Of a stretch of 64,000 nucleotides of DNA, positions 47,016 through 59,760 are shown in pieces. The DNA is taken from NCBI GenBank assembly GCA_950295325.1, contig OX485803.1, forward strand, positions 23,932,001 through 23,996,000, in the 5' to 3' direction. Origin of the DNA: Polytrichum commune (Eukaryota > Streptophyta > Polytrichopsida > Polytrichales > Polytrichaceae). Position numbers and translations under genes: made by a program. Each line of letters starts with the position of its first letter. Position 1 is the stretch's first letter. The notes below the pieces were generated by a model. It was not told where the DNA came from, made no database searches, and was given only the letters and a program-made list of their open reading frames with translations.

Positions 47016-48050
47016 CTTTTGTTTACAATGATTGGCAAATGCAGGGTAACTTAAATCCCAAAGTCGCGTTCCCGCAAATTCTGTTTCTGTGATCATACGA
47101 CCCATATCACGCAAATGATTGTGCATGTCAAGATGATCCCACTCGTCTACTTTTACCAATGATTTGTTGTGAAGGCTTTCCAAGATTTCTCGGGCATTCC
47201 CATCGAACATTCTAAGAAATGTTTCTTTTGTTGTAAACACATCTTTGCAAAAGAAACAAGCTATGTCTAGAAACATGTTTTTTTCCTCAATAGTTAGCTC
47301 ATCAAAGCTTATCCTCAATGTCTTCCAAAGTTTCTCATTTGGACTTCCATCATGTTTCGCCCTCAACAATCTATGTGAGGTTCGCTCCCATATTCTCAAT
47401 CGTGTCTCCCCTTGCATGCATGTGCCCATCACCTCCAAACTCAAAGGAAGTCCACAACATGCATTCACAATATTTTCAGCTACATGTTCCAAATATGGTA
47501 AACATGATTGGTTCGTCCCAAAGGCACGACTTGAAAATAACTTCATAGGTTGGTCCCCTTCCAAGGTTTGCATGTCTACTTTGCCAGCCATGGGTACATG
47601 TTGCTTCAAAGAGTTCCAATCGCGAGAACTTGCAATCAATCTCATGCCATCAACATCTTCGAACATGCTATCGTCCAGTAATTGACGTAGTTGACTTTGA
47701 TTGCTCACATTGTCCACCACAAGGAGTATTTTATTTGTTTTTTGAACATGTTTCAATATATCACTTGCTTCCCTCAATGTTTTTGCTTGAGGAGGGGAGT
47801 CTTGCATGTCTCTTGACTTGTATTTTAATGCAAATGTACAAATCTCATTCTTCAAGTCAAATACAAAACACACTACATCCAAGTGGTGAGAGATGTGGTC
47901 ACTCAAAGCTTTAGCCAATGTTGATTTGCCAATTCCTCCCATGCCGATGATTCCTAGTCTACCAACCGTTTGTAGTTGTCTTTCCAATTGGGACAATTTT
48001 CCTTGGACTCCGATCAATATCGATGATTCCATCATGTTATCGGCCTTGAC
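47016..48050 (-). CDS. PNL-B exon 2: NB-ARC nucleotide-binding domain
   Basis: 345 codons are open between a TTCTTGTAG acceptor and a GTGTGC donor, the same length as in locus A. Motifs: P-loop GMGGIGKSTLAKAL, kinase-2 ILLVVDNV, RNBS-B GMRLIASSRDW, GLPL CCGLPLSLEVMG, RNBS-D FLDIACFF and MHNHLRDMG at the MHD position. The Asp-to-Asn change is shared with locus A, so it predates the duplication or was spread by conversion. The 288 bp at 47556-47843 read as identical to 31863-32150. Confidence 0.92.
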
Positions 48051-48167
48051 CTACAAGAATTTACAGAGTTAGTGATGATCAAATGATCGACCTTAGGAGG
48101 TCCACTAACTTCTCCCAATTTAATTCAAAGTGTTTTGGCTTGATTCACAATTTCACAATGTACTCAC

Positions 48168-49894
48168 CTCCATGTATAGCGGATATGATGATGAGTCAGT
48201 GCAATTCTCTTGGATGCTTGAAATCGATGTTGAATTGTCAAAATGGTGAAGTTGGGACATGAACCACAACCATTGCATGCACTTGAGAAGGACTTGCCAA
48301 AAGCTTGATAAAGAGTATGATAAAAAATCTTGCCAAAAACCACTGGTTGTGTCATTGGTAACTCTTGTAATCTCAAGCGAGCCTTTGAGCATTGCGTTCT
48401 TCAATCTTGCAAGCCTTTTATATATATCAAGAAACGTGGGTCTTTTGGATGGATCTAAAGACCAACATTCATGCACTAATGTTCTTAATGCCTCTGAATA
48501 GGCTGTAGGAAGCTTTGGCCTCTTGGATTTATGAATGTACTCACGATATTTAGGAAGCGAATCAAAAAAAGGTTTCTCTCCTGAAAGAATATCGGAACAC
48601 ATCATGCCAAAACTAAACACATCCGCTTTCAATGCATCAACCTCTGACAATTCCCATGCCATGACCTCGGGCGCCATGTATCCAAAAGTCCCTATGTTTT
48701 GCCCCGTGGGCACTTCTGGAGAATGCCTCACTTCCACCTTTGATAAACCAAAATCCTTTAATTTCACATTAATGCACTTGGAATTAACCAATTGCGAATC
48801 ATATGAAGGAGCCACAACAACATGTGCGGGCCTTAGATCACGATGTGCTACCTTCATATCATGAAGGTAGCACATTCCTTTTGCAATTTGTAACATAATG
48901 TCCACAACATCCATCTCTCTCAGAGGACCTTGTGAACTCAAATGTTGTGATAGGGTCGTCTCTCCGAATTCCATTACAAGCTCAAATTGGTTCTTGGCCT
49001 CATGAAAACCACAACACAAAAACTTGATGATATTTGGATGATTCAAACCTCCCAAAATACTTGCTTCTTTCCGAAATAGATTTGCATGCTCACGACCACA
49101 AATGTCAATCACCTTTGTTGCACACCTCACACCCAACCAATTTGTCAAGTATACAATCCCTCCATTATACTCTCCCAAAATATGTGGTGGATCTCCATAT
49201 TTCGGGTGAGGATAATTATAAGGAAAAACAATATCAACCAATTCACCACCTTCAATGAGTTGCAGACTCCTTAGATATTCCTCAAGGTATCCCCCAAGTC
49301 GACAATCTTTGCAATTTTCAATGTTGCATGATTCCAAATGCTTGGAAAGCCTTCCACATATTGAAGTTTGGTCCTCTTCAACGTCATCGATGGATGTGGG
49401 GCAGAATGTTGCATCATCCTTAATCGCAAGAATTCTTTCCTCTTTAAGGGGATTGTACTGGCAAGATATATCACACAATGTGTGGAAACAAGATTCAAAG
49501 TCCAAAAGTAATTCTCTGAACCACTCTTTGTTGTTCAATTGCATCACTACAGCAAGAACCCAATTCTCATTGCAACATTCTTCAATTAGCACCCTTCCTC
49601 TGTTCACAATACGAAATAAATCTTTTTGTGCTTCATTACACACTTGGGCTGGAACATTGGGGATGGTTTGCAATATTTCCACACCCTTTTGAATGTTGGA
49701 AAGCAAATTCTCACATTGCCTTCTATTCAACACTTCTTCCCTCGATAATATTTCGGGAAATTCCATAATACCCATTGGTAGCCGCAAAACATTTGCCATT
49801 CTGAGAGATATGATATAGTTGTAAATAATTTCAATTGCAATATTCAAGGTCTTCTTCGCTTGAAGATCATTTGTAATTGCTGATGAGCATCCTC
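48168..49894 (-). CDS. PNL-B exon 1: helical N-terminus and altered kinase
   Basis: The frame is open from just after an upstream TGA to the GTGAGT donor at 48167. The first in-frame ATG is at 49799 (MANVLRLPMG), with a conserved helix before it (AIEIIYNYIISLR). The roughly 200-residue N-terminus is predicted helical from its heptad-like Leu/Ile pattern. The kinase keeps LGEYNGGI, CATK, KDFG, APE and DVFSFG. Its catalytic loop reads AHRDLRPAH, where the canonical motif is HRDLKPxN. The Lys and the metal-binding Asn are thus both lost. By family knowledge this predicts weak or absent catalysis, that is, a pseudokinase. Confidence 0.87.
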
Positions 49895-52119
49895 AGTAGA
49901 ATTTGAACCTATAAATCCCACAAGAAACATTAAACACTAATGGAAAATCTACAACATCTACACTAATTGATGAAAGAAGATAGAAAATTTCATTATAAGG
50001 TGTAGATGCTAATCTTTATTCCAATGTGAAATCTGATGAATAGGAACTGAATTTATTCAAGTAGCGAATCTATCAATTTACAACCCCGACAAAATTTTGC
50101 CCACCCAATGACATCATTGTAGATGAGATATGTTCATGATTTCCTGAAGCATTTGACATCAAACTTCTATTTGTCATTATTGAGGGTTACTTTTGTGATC
50201 AATTTTCCTTCGTCGGCATCCAATTGTATGACCCAAAAGCATTTAAATGGTTTGATATAATGGTTTACGCTAGTATCAAAGCAATTTCTTGATGATACAT
50301 GCAAGTCAACGAAGCCACATGACATCCAACAAACTTGAGTCTTAAGGATATCCTAGTTGTACTAAGCTTTCCTTTCTTTTGCTTTCTAAAATGGACTTGT
50401 TTTTTCTCCTTTGATCTTTTTTTGCTTGCTTACTTGTGGATTTTAGCATAATACTATTTGGTATGAAGGTTAAGTATATGAAATCCGCACATTATACAAT
50501 GACCACTATAATGTTCACTTCAACTAGGTCATTGTTGTTATAGTACAATGGCACCTTTCAAAGTTACCAAGTACCAACTTTGCTTCTTATAACATTTGTA
50601 TTGTTCAAACATTAGGGACATGAAAAACAAACTAACATATAAGTAATTTAACTTGATCTAATATTTTTCAACTTTCCCAAATTACTTAAACCTCCATTAT
50701 GGTAATATCTATACCTAAGGAAAACAAAACATACATAAGTTCAAGATGGTTATTGCTAATTGCATAAATGAGTAAGACTTCCATAGATCTTTAATTTGCA
50801 AACATGTACCTCAGCAAATAAGATGTCAAAACCTCAATACCGTACCCAAGGTTAAGGAAATTTGGATTGGACATTTCACTATCTAAATTTTCATATGTTA
50901 TGATTATGGATGGATGGTACAACCACTACATGTAGCAATATACTATGTGAGATGATAATGATTTTCCCAATTCTTATTTGACAATGGAGACGGACAAAAT
51001 TTCATAAATGCTACAAACCAGCCATTGAGCAATTCATTCCCTAAACATATGATATTTTCTACAACTTCATGTAAATTGAATCCAAACATAAATCATTAAT
51101 GGATGTTGACATGGTTCATTCAAGTCCAACAAATATAGTGACTAACTTAAGCTGAGTATCCACAATGATAATTCTCAAAATGAGAAAAACATGTAATGTT
51201 TTCGTTCCTTTTATTTCATCAAATCAACTTGAGTCATTCTCTACATGACAATGACAATGATGACAATTTGACCATATTTTGTAACCTCCTATCACCAAGG
51301 AACGTGATAGCTACCCGAGACAATGCTCAACTTCAAAAAGGGAGAATGCATACCTAGACATAAAGACGACATTGCTATACTAGGATATCCCTTTTAATGC
51401 ACAACCGAATTCTCACAAGACATCTTGGACTAAAAGGAACTTGGTAATCTCCTCCATGCTTCCAAAGTTGTTGCAAGTAGCAAAGATGCCTAGTAATGTC
51501 CATGCTCCACCTTGTCAATATGCACAAGTATCAGGTTCTATGTTGCTTTTGTAGCACGGACCCCAACATAATTATTGCTTTTCGCTAATGCAGTTGGATT
51601 ACTGGTGAGTAGGTTAACCTTCAAAATACCAACCCTTGCTACATCCACAATATGAGTCCAAAATTAGAGGACATGCGCAATACAAGAGAGATTGAAAGAG
51701 GTGACAAACACATATAATCCACAAGTCCAATGAAAGCACACTACATGTTCTAGTCATGCTATCTTGCACTACATCAATTCACTTTGGCCAACAACCAATT
51801 TCTCGCATTTTTGGGTTTCCTCCATCCGCCCAAAATCCATGTCTATATAACATTGTTCACCTCATTCCCATGTGATACAAGACTCTATTGGATTCTTGTG
51901 CTCATTTGCAGATCAATTTCTACTTGTTAAGAATGACATCCATCTTCATCTATAATGTATGACAAGGACTTTAATTGCATATAAACACCACAAAGTCACA
52001 TGTAAGGATGAAATTCAACTATGTGCTCAAAATGTAGACACCAACCTATATTCAATACAAAACATAATCAAAGGAGACAAAGCATGTGTGATCATTTGAG
52101 TGATTAAAGAAATACCACT
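49895..52119. other. spacer of right arm, no gene recognised
   Basis: Reverse-complement counterpart of 27.7-29.8 kb. No conserved coding frame links the two, which argues against a gene here. The promoter of locus B should lie at its left end. Confidence 0.45.
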
Positions 52120-55100
52120 AAACCTAACCTCATAAACTTGCTTTTGGTGCGTACCCATTCCAAGTGTTCAAGACACTGGAACCATTGCCCAAGAACAATG
52201 ACAACGGCCACAAAATGAAGATCACCATGACGAGCATTGTGCTCCTCATCATGGGCAGCACGTGCATTATGGTGTTCTTCATAGACACCATCCAGGTCTA
52301 ATAATGAACTTACCACCGAGTTTTATTTGATCTATTGGTTCTAAATTGCAATGACTATGGGTAAATAGGATACCCTGGTTTCTGAATACACAGATGCCTG
52401 CAACGTTACCAGTAAACATTTCTCGTGTATTTTACTATATGCTACCGTACGCAGTGTTATGAAACGCTATGCACTTAGGCTTTCAGAGTTGATTCTTCAT
52501 AGTGACATGACACAGTCTAATCTGGAAAAAGTATTATTTGGGGCACTCCACCCATCTCACCCCTGAATCTTTGAATCTTAGTACCAGTCCCCCTTTCAGA
52601 TCTCACTTTCACCATTGTCAGTTTAGATTTGCTCAAACTAGGGCAAGCTCCGAATACTTTGAGCTTCGGCTCAAGCATTGTCAAATGAAAGCATCAAATA
52701 CCTGAGAATTGCAAGGTCGTGCTCTCAACTCAAGCTCCTACGAACCTTTTATAAGGTTAACTCATTGACTCTTTAGTTGTATTTGTCTTAGTTATGTTAG
52801 TATTCATTTCCACTTTTATATCTCACTTTAGCTATGGCTATTTTATACTTGATTAAACCATGAAGAGTTCCAAGTTTGGTCAAGCTCCAGGTTTGGTCAA
52901 GCTCTCATTACCTTGGGCTTGGGATGGAAGCTTGCCAAAAAACAACTATCACACACACGAAAATCGTAATATCTCAACTCGAGCTCTAGTGCAAAGGGGG
53001 TCTAAGAACACCAAGCACTTCTAATTTTATTCTGCTAGCTCTTGCAGAAGAATAACAAGGTGTACCATGGAAACATTACGTGGAGCTCGTAATTGTTCCA
53101 AATTCATCAAAGCTCCTACTTGAGGATGCCCACTAATTGCACTGAACAACACAACATTTGAGCAATTAACCGCAAACACAAAAGTAACCCCTGATACAAA
53201 AAAACCAGATGCTTGGGATTGTCTGAATGCTTACTTTGTGAAGGTGGAACCCTCCATTTCTGAGGTAGATGGTAATTGTGGTGGGTAGCCATGCTGCTTG
53301 ACACCTCCACCCACCAAATCGTCCACAGTTACTCAAACGCTCTAGCCAAATACTTTCTAAGACACAAACCAGTTGCCAACCGCCTCAAGTCTTTATCACG
53401 TGCAATATACTGAGGATTTCCCCAACACCAATAATGTTATAATAAGGTGATCAAATAATTGAGTAATGAAGTAGTCCAACACCACGTGTTAAGAGCAAGA
53501 ATCAGAACCCACAGCCCTTACTACCTGCTCCACAATTCTATTCACAAAATGAAAAATTGTCGAGGACCAGCCACTAAATTACTTTTGGTGCATACCCATT
53601 CCTCGTGTCCAAGACACCAGATCCCTTGCACAAGGACCATGACAACCACTCAAAATAAAGTTCATCATGACGAGTGTCATGCTCCTCATCCTGGGCAACG
53701 CATGCATTATGGTCTGCTTCACAGACACCATCCAGGTCTGATATTGAACTTCCTACCGAATTTTATTCAATCTTATGATTCAAAATTGCAAGGACTATGG
53801 GTACATAGGTTTCCCTAGCTTTTTGAATACAGACATCGGCAACGTTACAAGAGAACGTTACTTGTATATTCTACTAAAGACCACTGTACGCAATATCACA
53901 GCACACTATTGCACATCCACTTTCAGTCTGAAAAGATGTTGTTCAGGACACTTAAGCCATCTAATCCCTGAATCTTTGGACCACATCGATAGGAGTACCA
54001 TCCCCCCTTTGATATCTCACTTCACCATTGCCAGTTTGAATTGCTCTGATGTTCAGCTCAAACATTGTCAAATCAAAGCACCAATCTCCCGACAGTTGCA
54101 AGCTCAAGCTCTCAACTCAAGCTCTAGTGCAAAACATGTTGTGATTTAGAAACTTCTTTATATTGATTCTAGTGGAGTGGATATGACCTTTTTTTTTTTA
54201 GCTAAGTCAATCCAAATTGATGTAGACCAGCTTTTGAAAGGCCGCTAATGGCAATTTGTGTTGGTGTTTGTTATTGGTGTTATCAACAGATGAACCTGAT
54301 GCATCAAATGGGATTCCTCAATAGCAAGTGATTTGTAATTTCAGAATATTTATTCTCATCGCCAAAGTTGTACTCATAAATGACATGCATTTAACTAAGG
54401 AGGATTGTGTAACTCTTATACTTCTGTGTTCAAGAAGGTTGCCTTGAAGCGCTTAGCATCACTGAGTTAAGTCGTGAAGCCAAGACAGAGATTTGCAGAG
54501 CAACCCGTGATCTACAAAGTTGTGGGTGGCCATGCAAGTCTTTGCATGGAATGTTGTCAACATTTTGAAAGCTGCCTTGTTTGTAGGGCCCCAATCACCA
54601 ATATTGTGCAAGACAAGCTTCGGCTTTATGAACAGTGCATGGATGGAGTACTCATCGGGGAGAAACATGATTCTAAATAAGAAAGTCATGATGTTCACCA
54701 CCTAATTTCTTTCTTCGACATGGCACTTGACAACGATCTTGTTTCATTGATATGCCACTGTATCCTCTCATGAACCTTTCGTGAAAATTAACTCATGGAC
54801 TCGTTAGTTGTATTTGTCCTAGTTGTATTAGTACCATTCCTGCTCTCATATCTCACTTTAGCCATGGCCACTTTACACTTGCTCAAACCATCGAGAGCTC
54901 CAGGTTTAGTCAAGCTCTCCTTGCTTTGGGCTTGGGATGGAAGCTTACCAAAATCAAGCATCAGGCCCACAAAAATCCTAATACCTCAACTCGAGCTCGT
55001 CCTTGTCAGAAATCCTAGCTTGGTTATCTAAATTTCGCTCGATGTGCTCCAAATTACAGAGCAAACTCTAGTGCAAAGGGGGTCTAAGAACACCGACCAC

Positions 55101-55650
55101 TTCTGATTCTATTCCACTATCGCAGTTGAATAACAAGGTGTGCCATGGAATCATTACATGGAGCTCGTAACTGCTCCAAATTCCTCAAGGCTCATGCTTG
55201 AGGATGCCCACTAATTGCAATAAACAACACAACATCTAAGCAATTAACCGCAAACACAGAAGTAGCCCCCAATACAAAGAACGAGAGGGCTTGGGGTTGT
55301 CTGAATGTTTACTTTGTGAAGGTGGAACCCTCCATTTCTGAGGCAGATGGTAATTGTGGTGGGTCGCCCTGCCGCTTCACACTTCCACCCAACAAATCGT
55401 CCACAGTCACTCCAACGTCCCAGCCAGATACCTTCTGTAACGCAAACCAGCTGCCAAGCGCCTCAAGTCTCCATCACCCACAATATACTGAGGATTCCCC
55501 CCAACACCCAGCAATATATGTATTGTTAAGGTGACCAAATAATCGAGTAATGGAGCAGTCCAACATCACATGGTAAGAACACGATTCAGAACCCACACTC
55601 CCTACTACCTGCTCCACAATTCTATTCAGAAAATGGCATGTAGTGGAGGA
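52120..55650 (+). repeat. tandem duplication nested in right arm
   Basis: Two head-to-tail units, about 1.45 kb and 2.08 kb, begin near 52120 and 53576. They share the CATACCCATTCC, ATTATGG, GGTCTAAGAACACC and ACAACACAACAT blocks in order. The first unit lacks about 650 bp that would include the HOS1-like exon. The left arm has a single unit, so this duplication or the deletion happened after the arms formed. Confidence 0.75.
54435..54780 (+). pseudogene. HOS1-like RING E3 ligase fragment, right copy
   Basis: One frame gives ITELSREAKTEICRATRDLQ then SCG. Another frame continues GGHASLCMECCQHFESCLVC and RAPI, then DKLRLYEQCMDGVLI. After a stop comes DVHHLISFFDMALDNDLVSL. The blocks and their order match HOS1 and the left copy at 26335-26745. 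This copy keeps the RING His (GGHASLC) but has lost bases between SCG and the RING, and the CPIC pair reads CLVC. It is non-functional. Its presence in both arms shows the fragment was part of the ancestral segment. Confidence 0.68.
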
Positions 55651-55920
55651 CCAGCCACACAAATGAGTTCCTTATTGAACTTCAACCTCACCTCAAACCC
55701 CAACACTCGCCTGCATTGCAAACTCACCAACACCTCCCGAGAATGTGGAGCTTCGAAGTAAAATGGAGAATCTGCAACTTGATGTGCACAACTTGGAGTG
55801 CAGAAAGTCACATGCCCTTCATGCGGAATGTCTTTGCCCCGGCTCCTTTACCAATCCCTTGCCTTCCCATGAACCCGCATGGCCGTGTCACTGTAGCTAG
55901 GACGTAGGTAGCACCCTGGG
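55651..55920. other. short unique stretch, no gene recognised
   Basis: One plus-strand frame reads ELRSKMENLQLDVHNLECR, coiled-coil-like, but it is open for fewer than 80 codons and has no family I know. Left as unassigned. Confidence 0.25.
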
Positions 55921-56211
55921 CACTAAGTTAAGATCACTTTGAGACCCAAAAATAGATCACTAAGTTCACGGAGTTGGACGCTTCTACCTTAGACATGTGG
56001 GAAGCATTGCATGCTATTCGAGGTTCGAGGTTGTACAAGGTCATGTCTAAAATGGGGGGGGGAGGTCCCATCTAGTCTTCGGTCTTGGACACTATGTTTA
56101 GGTATATGTGCCGGAAGCACCTCCGTCATTTTTGACAACAAGGAAATACCCAATTTAATCTTATTTTAGTTTTGTTTCTAGGTCTAGATTCTAGCCATGA
56201 GTAGTTTGGGA

Positions 56212-56625
56212 TTCGGTGCCTCCGTGCATGTAAAACTCGTCCATTGTGATTGAAGGGGTTGTAGTAAAAATGATTCCCCTATAGGTTGAGGGCTAAAGTC
56301 TTGGATGTTATTTCCGGAGTAAATTCATATGAAAAAATACACTAAATAGTGTATTGAGTGTCACTTACTATTTGGAATCACACAATGCTATACAATGTAT
56401 TGTATATCTTTTTTTTGCCAACAAAGGTCAAAGAGGTTGTTTGGATATTGTAAAACATTAACATCTTTACTTCATAAGTAAATAATGTACATTAATAGTA
56501 AAAGGTATAGCATATGTAACTCCAAATAGTAAGTGACACAAAATACAATAATTATTGTAGTTTCTATGTTGTGGAATAGGTCATTACGTTTTCACCTTCC
56601 CCATGAATGAGTTTACATAGACATT
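56212..56625. mobile_element. TIR element, copy in tandem unit 1
   Basis: Begins with the GGTGCCTCCGTGCATGTAAA type end and finishes with the ATGAGTTTACATAGACATTA type end, as in the element at 3245-3777. A foldback core (56345-56550) has CACTTACTATTTGGAATCAC facing CTCCAAATAGTAAGTGACAC. Confidence 0.55.
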
Positions 56626-58175
56626 ACAAATTTCTGGCCTCGTGAAGGATTCCACCTCCCAACACCCACCATTGGTGGTGCAACACGTAAGTACCCCTAT
56701 GTAACGGCCCCTGATGATCACAAAGGTCACATCGTTGCCCGCAATCGCTCCTCGCCCACCTAACTACAAAAACATGTTGCTCTTGCATTCTTGAAGGCAA
56801 TTTGTTCACAAAAACTCATCTTGAGCGCATTTCATCTTCAAGGTCCAAAACTCGATATGATATATATATATATATTCTCACTCTCACTTTGTAAGTCCTC
56901 TAAATATTTTTTTGACTATCGCTGACCATATGGAATCACGCAATGCTATAACTATTTTTTGTACATCTTTCTTTTTGTGAAAAAGATCAAATTGGTTGTT
57001 TGAACATTATAGAACATTAACGTTTGTACTTGGTTAAAATTTTACATTAATAACAAGGAAACGGTAGAACCGTGAGGCTCTGTCCTTTACTATGAAAGAC
57101 TACAATTATAGTTGTTCACTTTGCTCATGCCAACTTCCATGGCTATTTACTATACCAAACTTTTCTTTGATTTTGTGCACCTTCTTCTGAAATGCAAGTC
57201 AAGGATTGAAGCTACTGATTTATCACCCGAAATTTTTAGAATACATAATCAAGAACTGCCGAAATAACTATAGTTAACTAGATTTCTTTCAATACATTTT
57301 AGGAAGCAATTATAGTGTTATATATATATACACACACATATATAATTTTAGTTAACATCCACATTAAATAAAGTGGACCAAAAATAACAAGAACAAGTAA
57401 CGTCCAAGTGTGAACGCAAAGTGGTTAGGAAATTTGCTCTTGAAACGAAGAAGTTGATGCATACTAGCATAGTCTCTGTCCTACAGACATAGCCAATAAA
57501 CATATAACTCCAAAGAGTAAGTGACACTAAATGCAATATTTGGTGTAGTCAATTGACTTGGATTTCATTCTCAAAGTGAAATTGTCAATAAAGCATGTAA
57601 CTAACCTAGAAGTTTGAATATGAAAATCATCCTTATCAACATTGAGGTTATAATTTTTTTGACTTACCATTTGGAAGGGCCTTTGCCATTTAAAATTGAA
57701 CTTAAAATAATGTGTTGACTTCAACACATCAATGTATGATATTATCGGTGGGCACCGAGGCAAGCTCATAATAAGGTTGGTTGTACCTACATGCATTTAC
57801 AATACATATTTGTTTTCCTCTAATGGTCGGTTCTCCAAGTGTTTTTATATTCTTATATTGGTATCATCGGTAGTCATTGCGAAGCATGCAACCGCTCATT
57901 CTTAGACTAAAATTAGATCACTAAGTCAATGGACTTGGCGGCTTCTACCTTAGACATTGCGAACCATTGAAAGCATCTCCAGATTGGACTTGGACAATGT
58001 GGCCTTGGTCGAATCTAAAATGGGGGGGAGGTCCCATCTAGTCTCAAGTCTTGGACATTATGTTTAGATATATGTGCCGGAAGCACCTCCGTCGTTTTTG
58101 ACAACAAGCAAATACTCAATTTAAGCTTATTTTAGTTTGTTTCTAGGTCTAGATTCGAGTAGTGAGTAGTTTGGG

Positions 58176-58590
58176 ATTCGGTGCCTCCGTGCATGTAAAA
58201 CTCGTCCATTGTGATTGAAGGGGTTGTAGTAAAAATGACTCCCCTATAGGTTGAGGGCTAAAGTTTTGGATGTTATTTCCAGAGTAAATTCATATGAAAA
58301 AGTACTCCAAACAGTGTATTGAGTGTCACTTACTACTTGAACTTACACAATGCTATAACTTTGTATTGCATATCTTTTTTTTTGCCAACAAAGGTCAAAT
58401 TGGTTGTTTGGACATTATGAAACTTTAACATCCTTACTTCATGAATTTATAAATTTACATTAATAGTATAAAATAGCATGTGTAACTCCAAATTGTGAGT
58501 GAAATTAATTTAATAATTAGTGTAGTTCTAGGTTGTAGAATAGGTCATTGTGTTTTCATGTTCCTTGTGAATGAGTTTATATAGACATTA
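58176..58590. mobile_element. TIR element, copy in tandem unit 2
   Basis: Same ends and order as the copy at 56212, carried along by the tandem repetition, with about 10 percent visible differences and a shifted foldback core (58310-58515). Confidence 0.55.
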
Positions 58591-58869
58591 CAAATGTGTG
58601 GCATCGTGTAGATTTTTATTTCCCAACACCCACCCTTGGTGATGCAACACATATCTACCCCTATATAACGGCCCCTCATAATTAGAGGGTTGTGCCGTTG
58701 CCTATTTGCCCCTCTACCCACGATCGCCGCCCGCTCGACTTCAAAAATATGTTGCTTTTGCATTGTTGAAGGTTGATTTTTCACAAAAACTCATTTTGAG
58801 CGCCTCTCATCTTCAAGGTCCAAAATCCAATATAAATTATTTTTTTTCTTTCACTTCGTAAATGTACCA

Positions 58870-59065
58870 AATATTGTTTTTAATGTCACTTCCTATTTGG
58901 AATCACGCAATGCTATAACTATTTTGTGTAAATATTATTTTTGTCAACAAGATCTAATCGGTGATTTGGACATTGTAGAACATAAACGTCTTTACTTGGT
59001 AAGAATTGTATAATATTAGTACAAATATAACTCCAAGTAGTAAGTGATACTAAATGCAATGTTTA
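58870..59065. mobile_element. small foldback MITE (about 200 bp)
   Basis: GTCACTTCCTATTTGGAATCA at the left faces CTCCAAGTAGTAAGTGATAC at the right, around a core containing GTCAACAAGATCTAATCGG. The same core and ends are seen at 12860-13060 (opposite orientation), 56345-56550 and 58310-58515. Confidence 0.6.
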
Positions 59066-59760
59066 GTGTAGTCAATTGACCTGGATTTCATCCTCAAAGT
59101 GAAACCGATGATAGAGCATGTAACTAACTTGGAAGTTCTAAAGATTAAAAATAATCCTCATCAACATTGTGGTTATAGTTTTTGTGAGTTACCATTTAGA
59201 AGGGCCTTTGCCATTTCAAAATTGAACTTAAAATAATGTGTTGACTTCAATACATCTATGTGTAATATTAACGGGGGTCACCAAGGCAAGCTCATGAGGC
59301 CGGTTTTACCTACATACTTTCACAATACATAATTTCCCCCCCTCTAATGGTCGGTTCTCCCAATTCATTGCTCTCAACCTTTGGATTACGTTGTTTTCTT
59401 TTTCTCTTATAATCATATCATTGGTGTTCATTTCGAGGTATGCAACCGCCCACTTTGAGACCGAAAAATAGATCACTAAATCAATGGAGTTGAACATTTC
59501 TACCTTAGACATGTGGGAAGGTTTGCATGCGGTTCAAGGTTGCACTTGGACAATGCGGCCTAGGTCATATCTCAAATGGGGGGTGGGGGGGTCCCATCTA
59601 GTCTCAGGTCTTGGACATTATGTACACGTAATTGTGCAAGAAGTACCTCCCTCATTTTTGATAACAAGGAAATACTCAATTTAAGCTTATTGTAGTTTTG
59701 TTTCTAGGTCTAGATTCTAGCAATTTCTAGATTTTATTTTAGTTATTGATACTTGATACA

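Larger units (their letters stand above)
45500..49894 (-). pseudogene. PNL locus B: kinase-NB-ARC-LRR immune receptor, broken in LRRs
   Basis: This is the minus-strand counterpart of locus A with the same three exons: exon 1 to 48168, exon 2 48050-47016, exon 3 from 46844. Exons 1 and 2 are fully open. Exon 3 loses one base near 46408 relative to locus A, shortly before the first LRR, giving a premature stop at about 46349. The LRRs continue in the shifted frame (46398-45988), then a TAA, another insertion and fading repeats to 45500. About 12 LRRs remain against about 55 in A. A kinase-NB-ARC protein without LRRs could still be made. Confidence 0.85.
45496..55420. repeat. right arm of the inverted duplication
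   Basis: This arm carries PNL locus B on the minus strand, spacer, then two tandem versions of the outer part (52120-53575 and 53576-55650). The second version contains the HOS1-like fragment, and the first lacks it (a jump at about 52755). Tandem copies can be followed by CTTTTGGTG followed by TACCCATTCC (52141, 53581) and by AGGACCAGCCAC (53563, 55648). Orientation is reversed relative to 25950-37340. Confidence 0.8.
55925..59760. repeat. large tandem repeats of about 1.55-1.96 kb
   Basis: Three successive copies are marked by AGATCACTAA (55953, 57914, 59468), by a G-run followed by GTCCCATCTAG (about 56060, 58030, 59590), by GAAGCACCTCCGTC or its variants (56113, 58078, 59641), and by TAGGTCTAGATTC. 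The third copy is truncated. The differing period comes from extra sequence in the first unit (57060-57500, partner of 14.07 kb). No coding frame is conserved. Confidence 0.78.

Noticed and set aside
47245-49692. Plus-strand frames of 76-146 codons over locus B exons 1 and 2
   Set aside because: They mirror the minus-strand coding sequence, and equivalents occur antisense to locus A. No independent start or motif.
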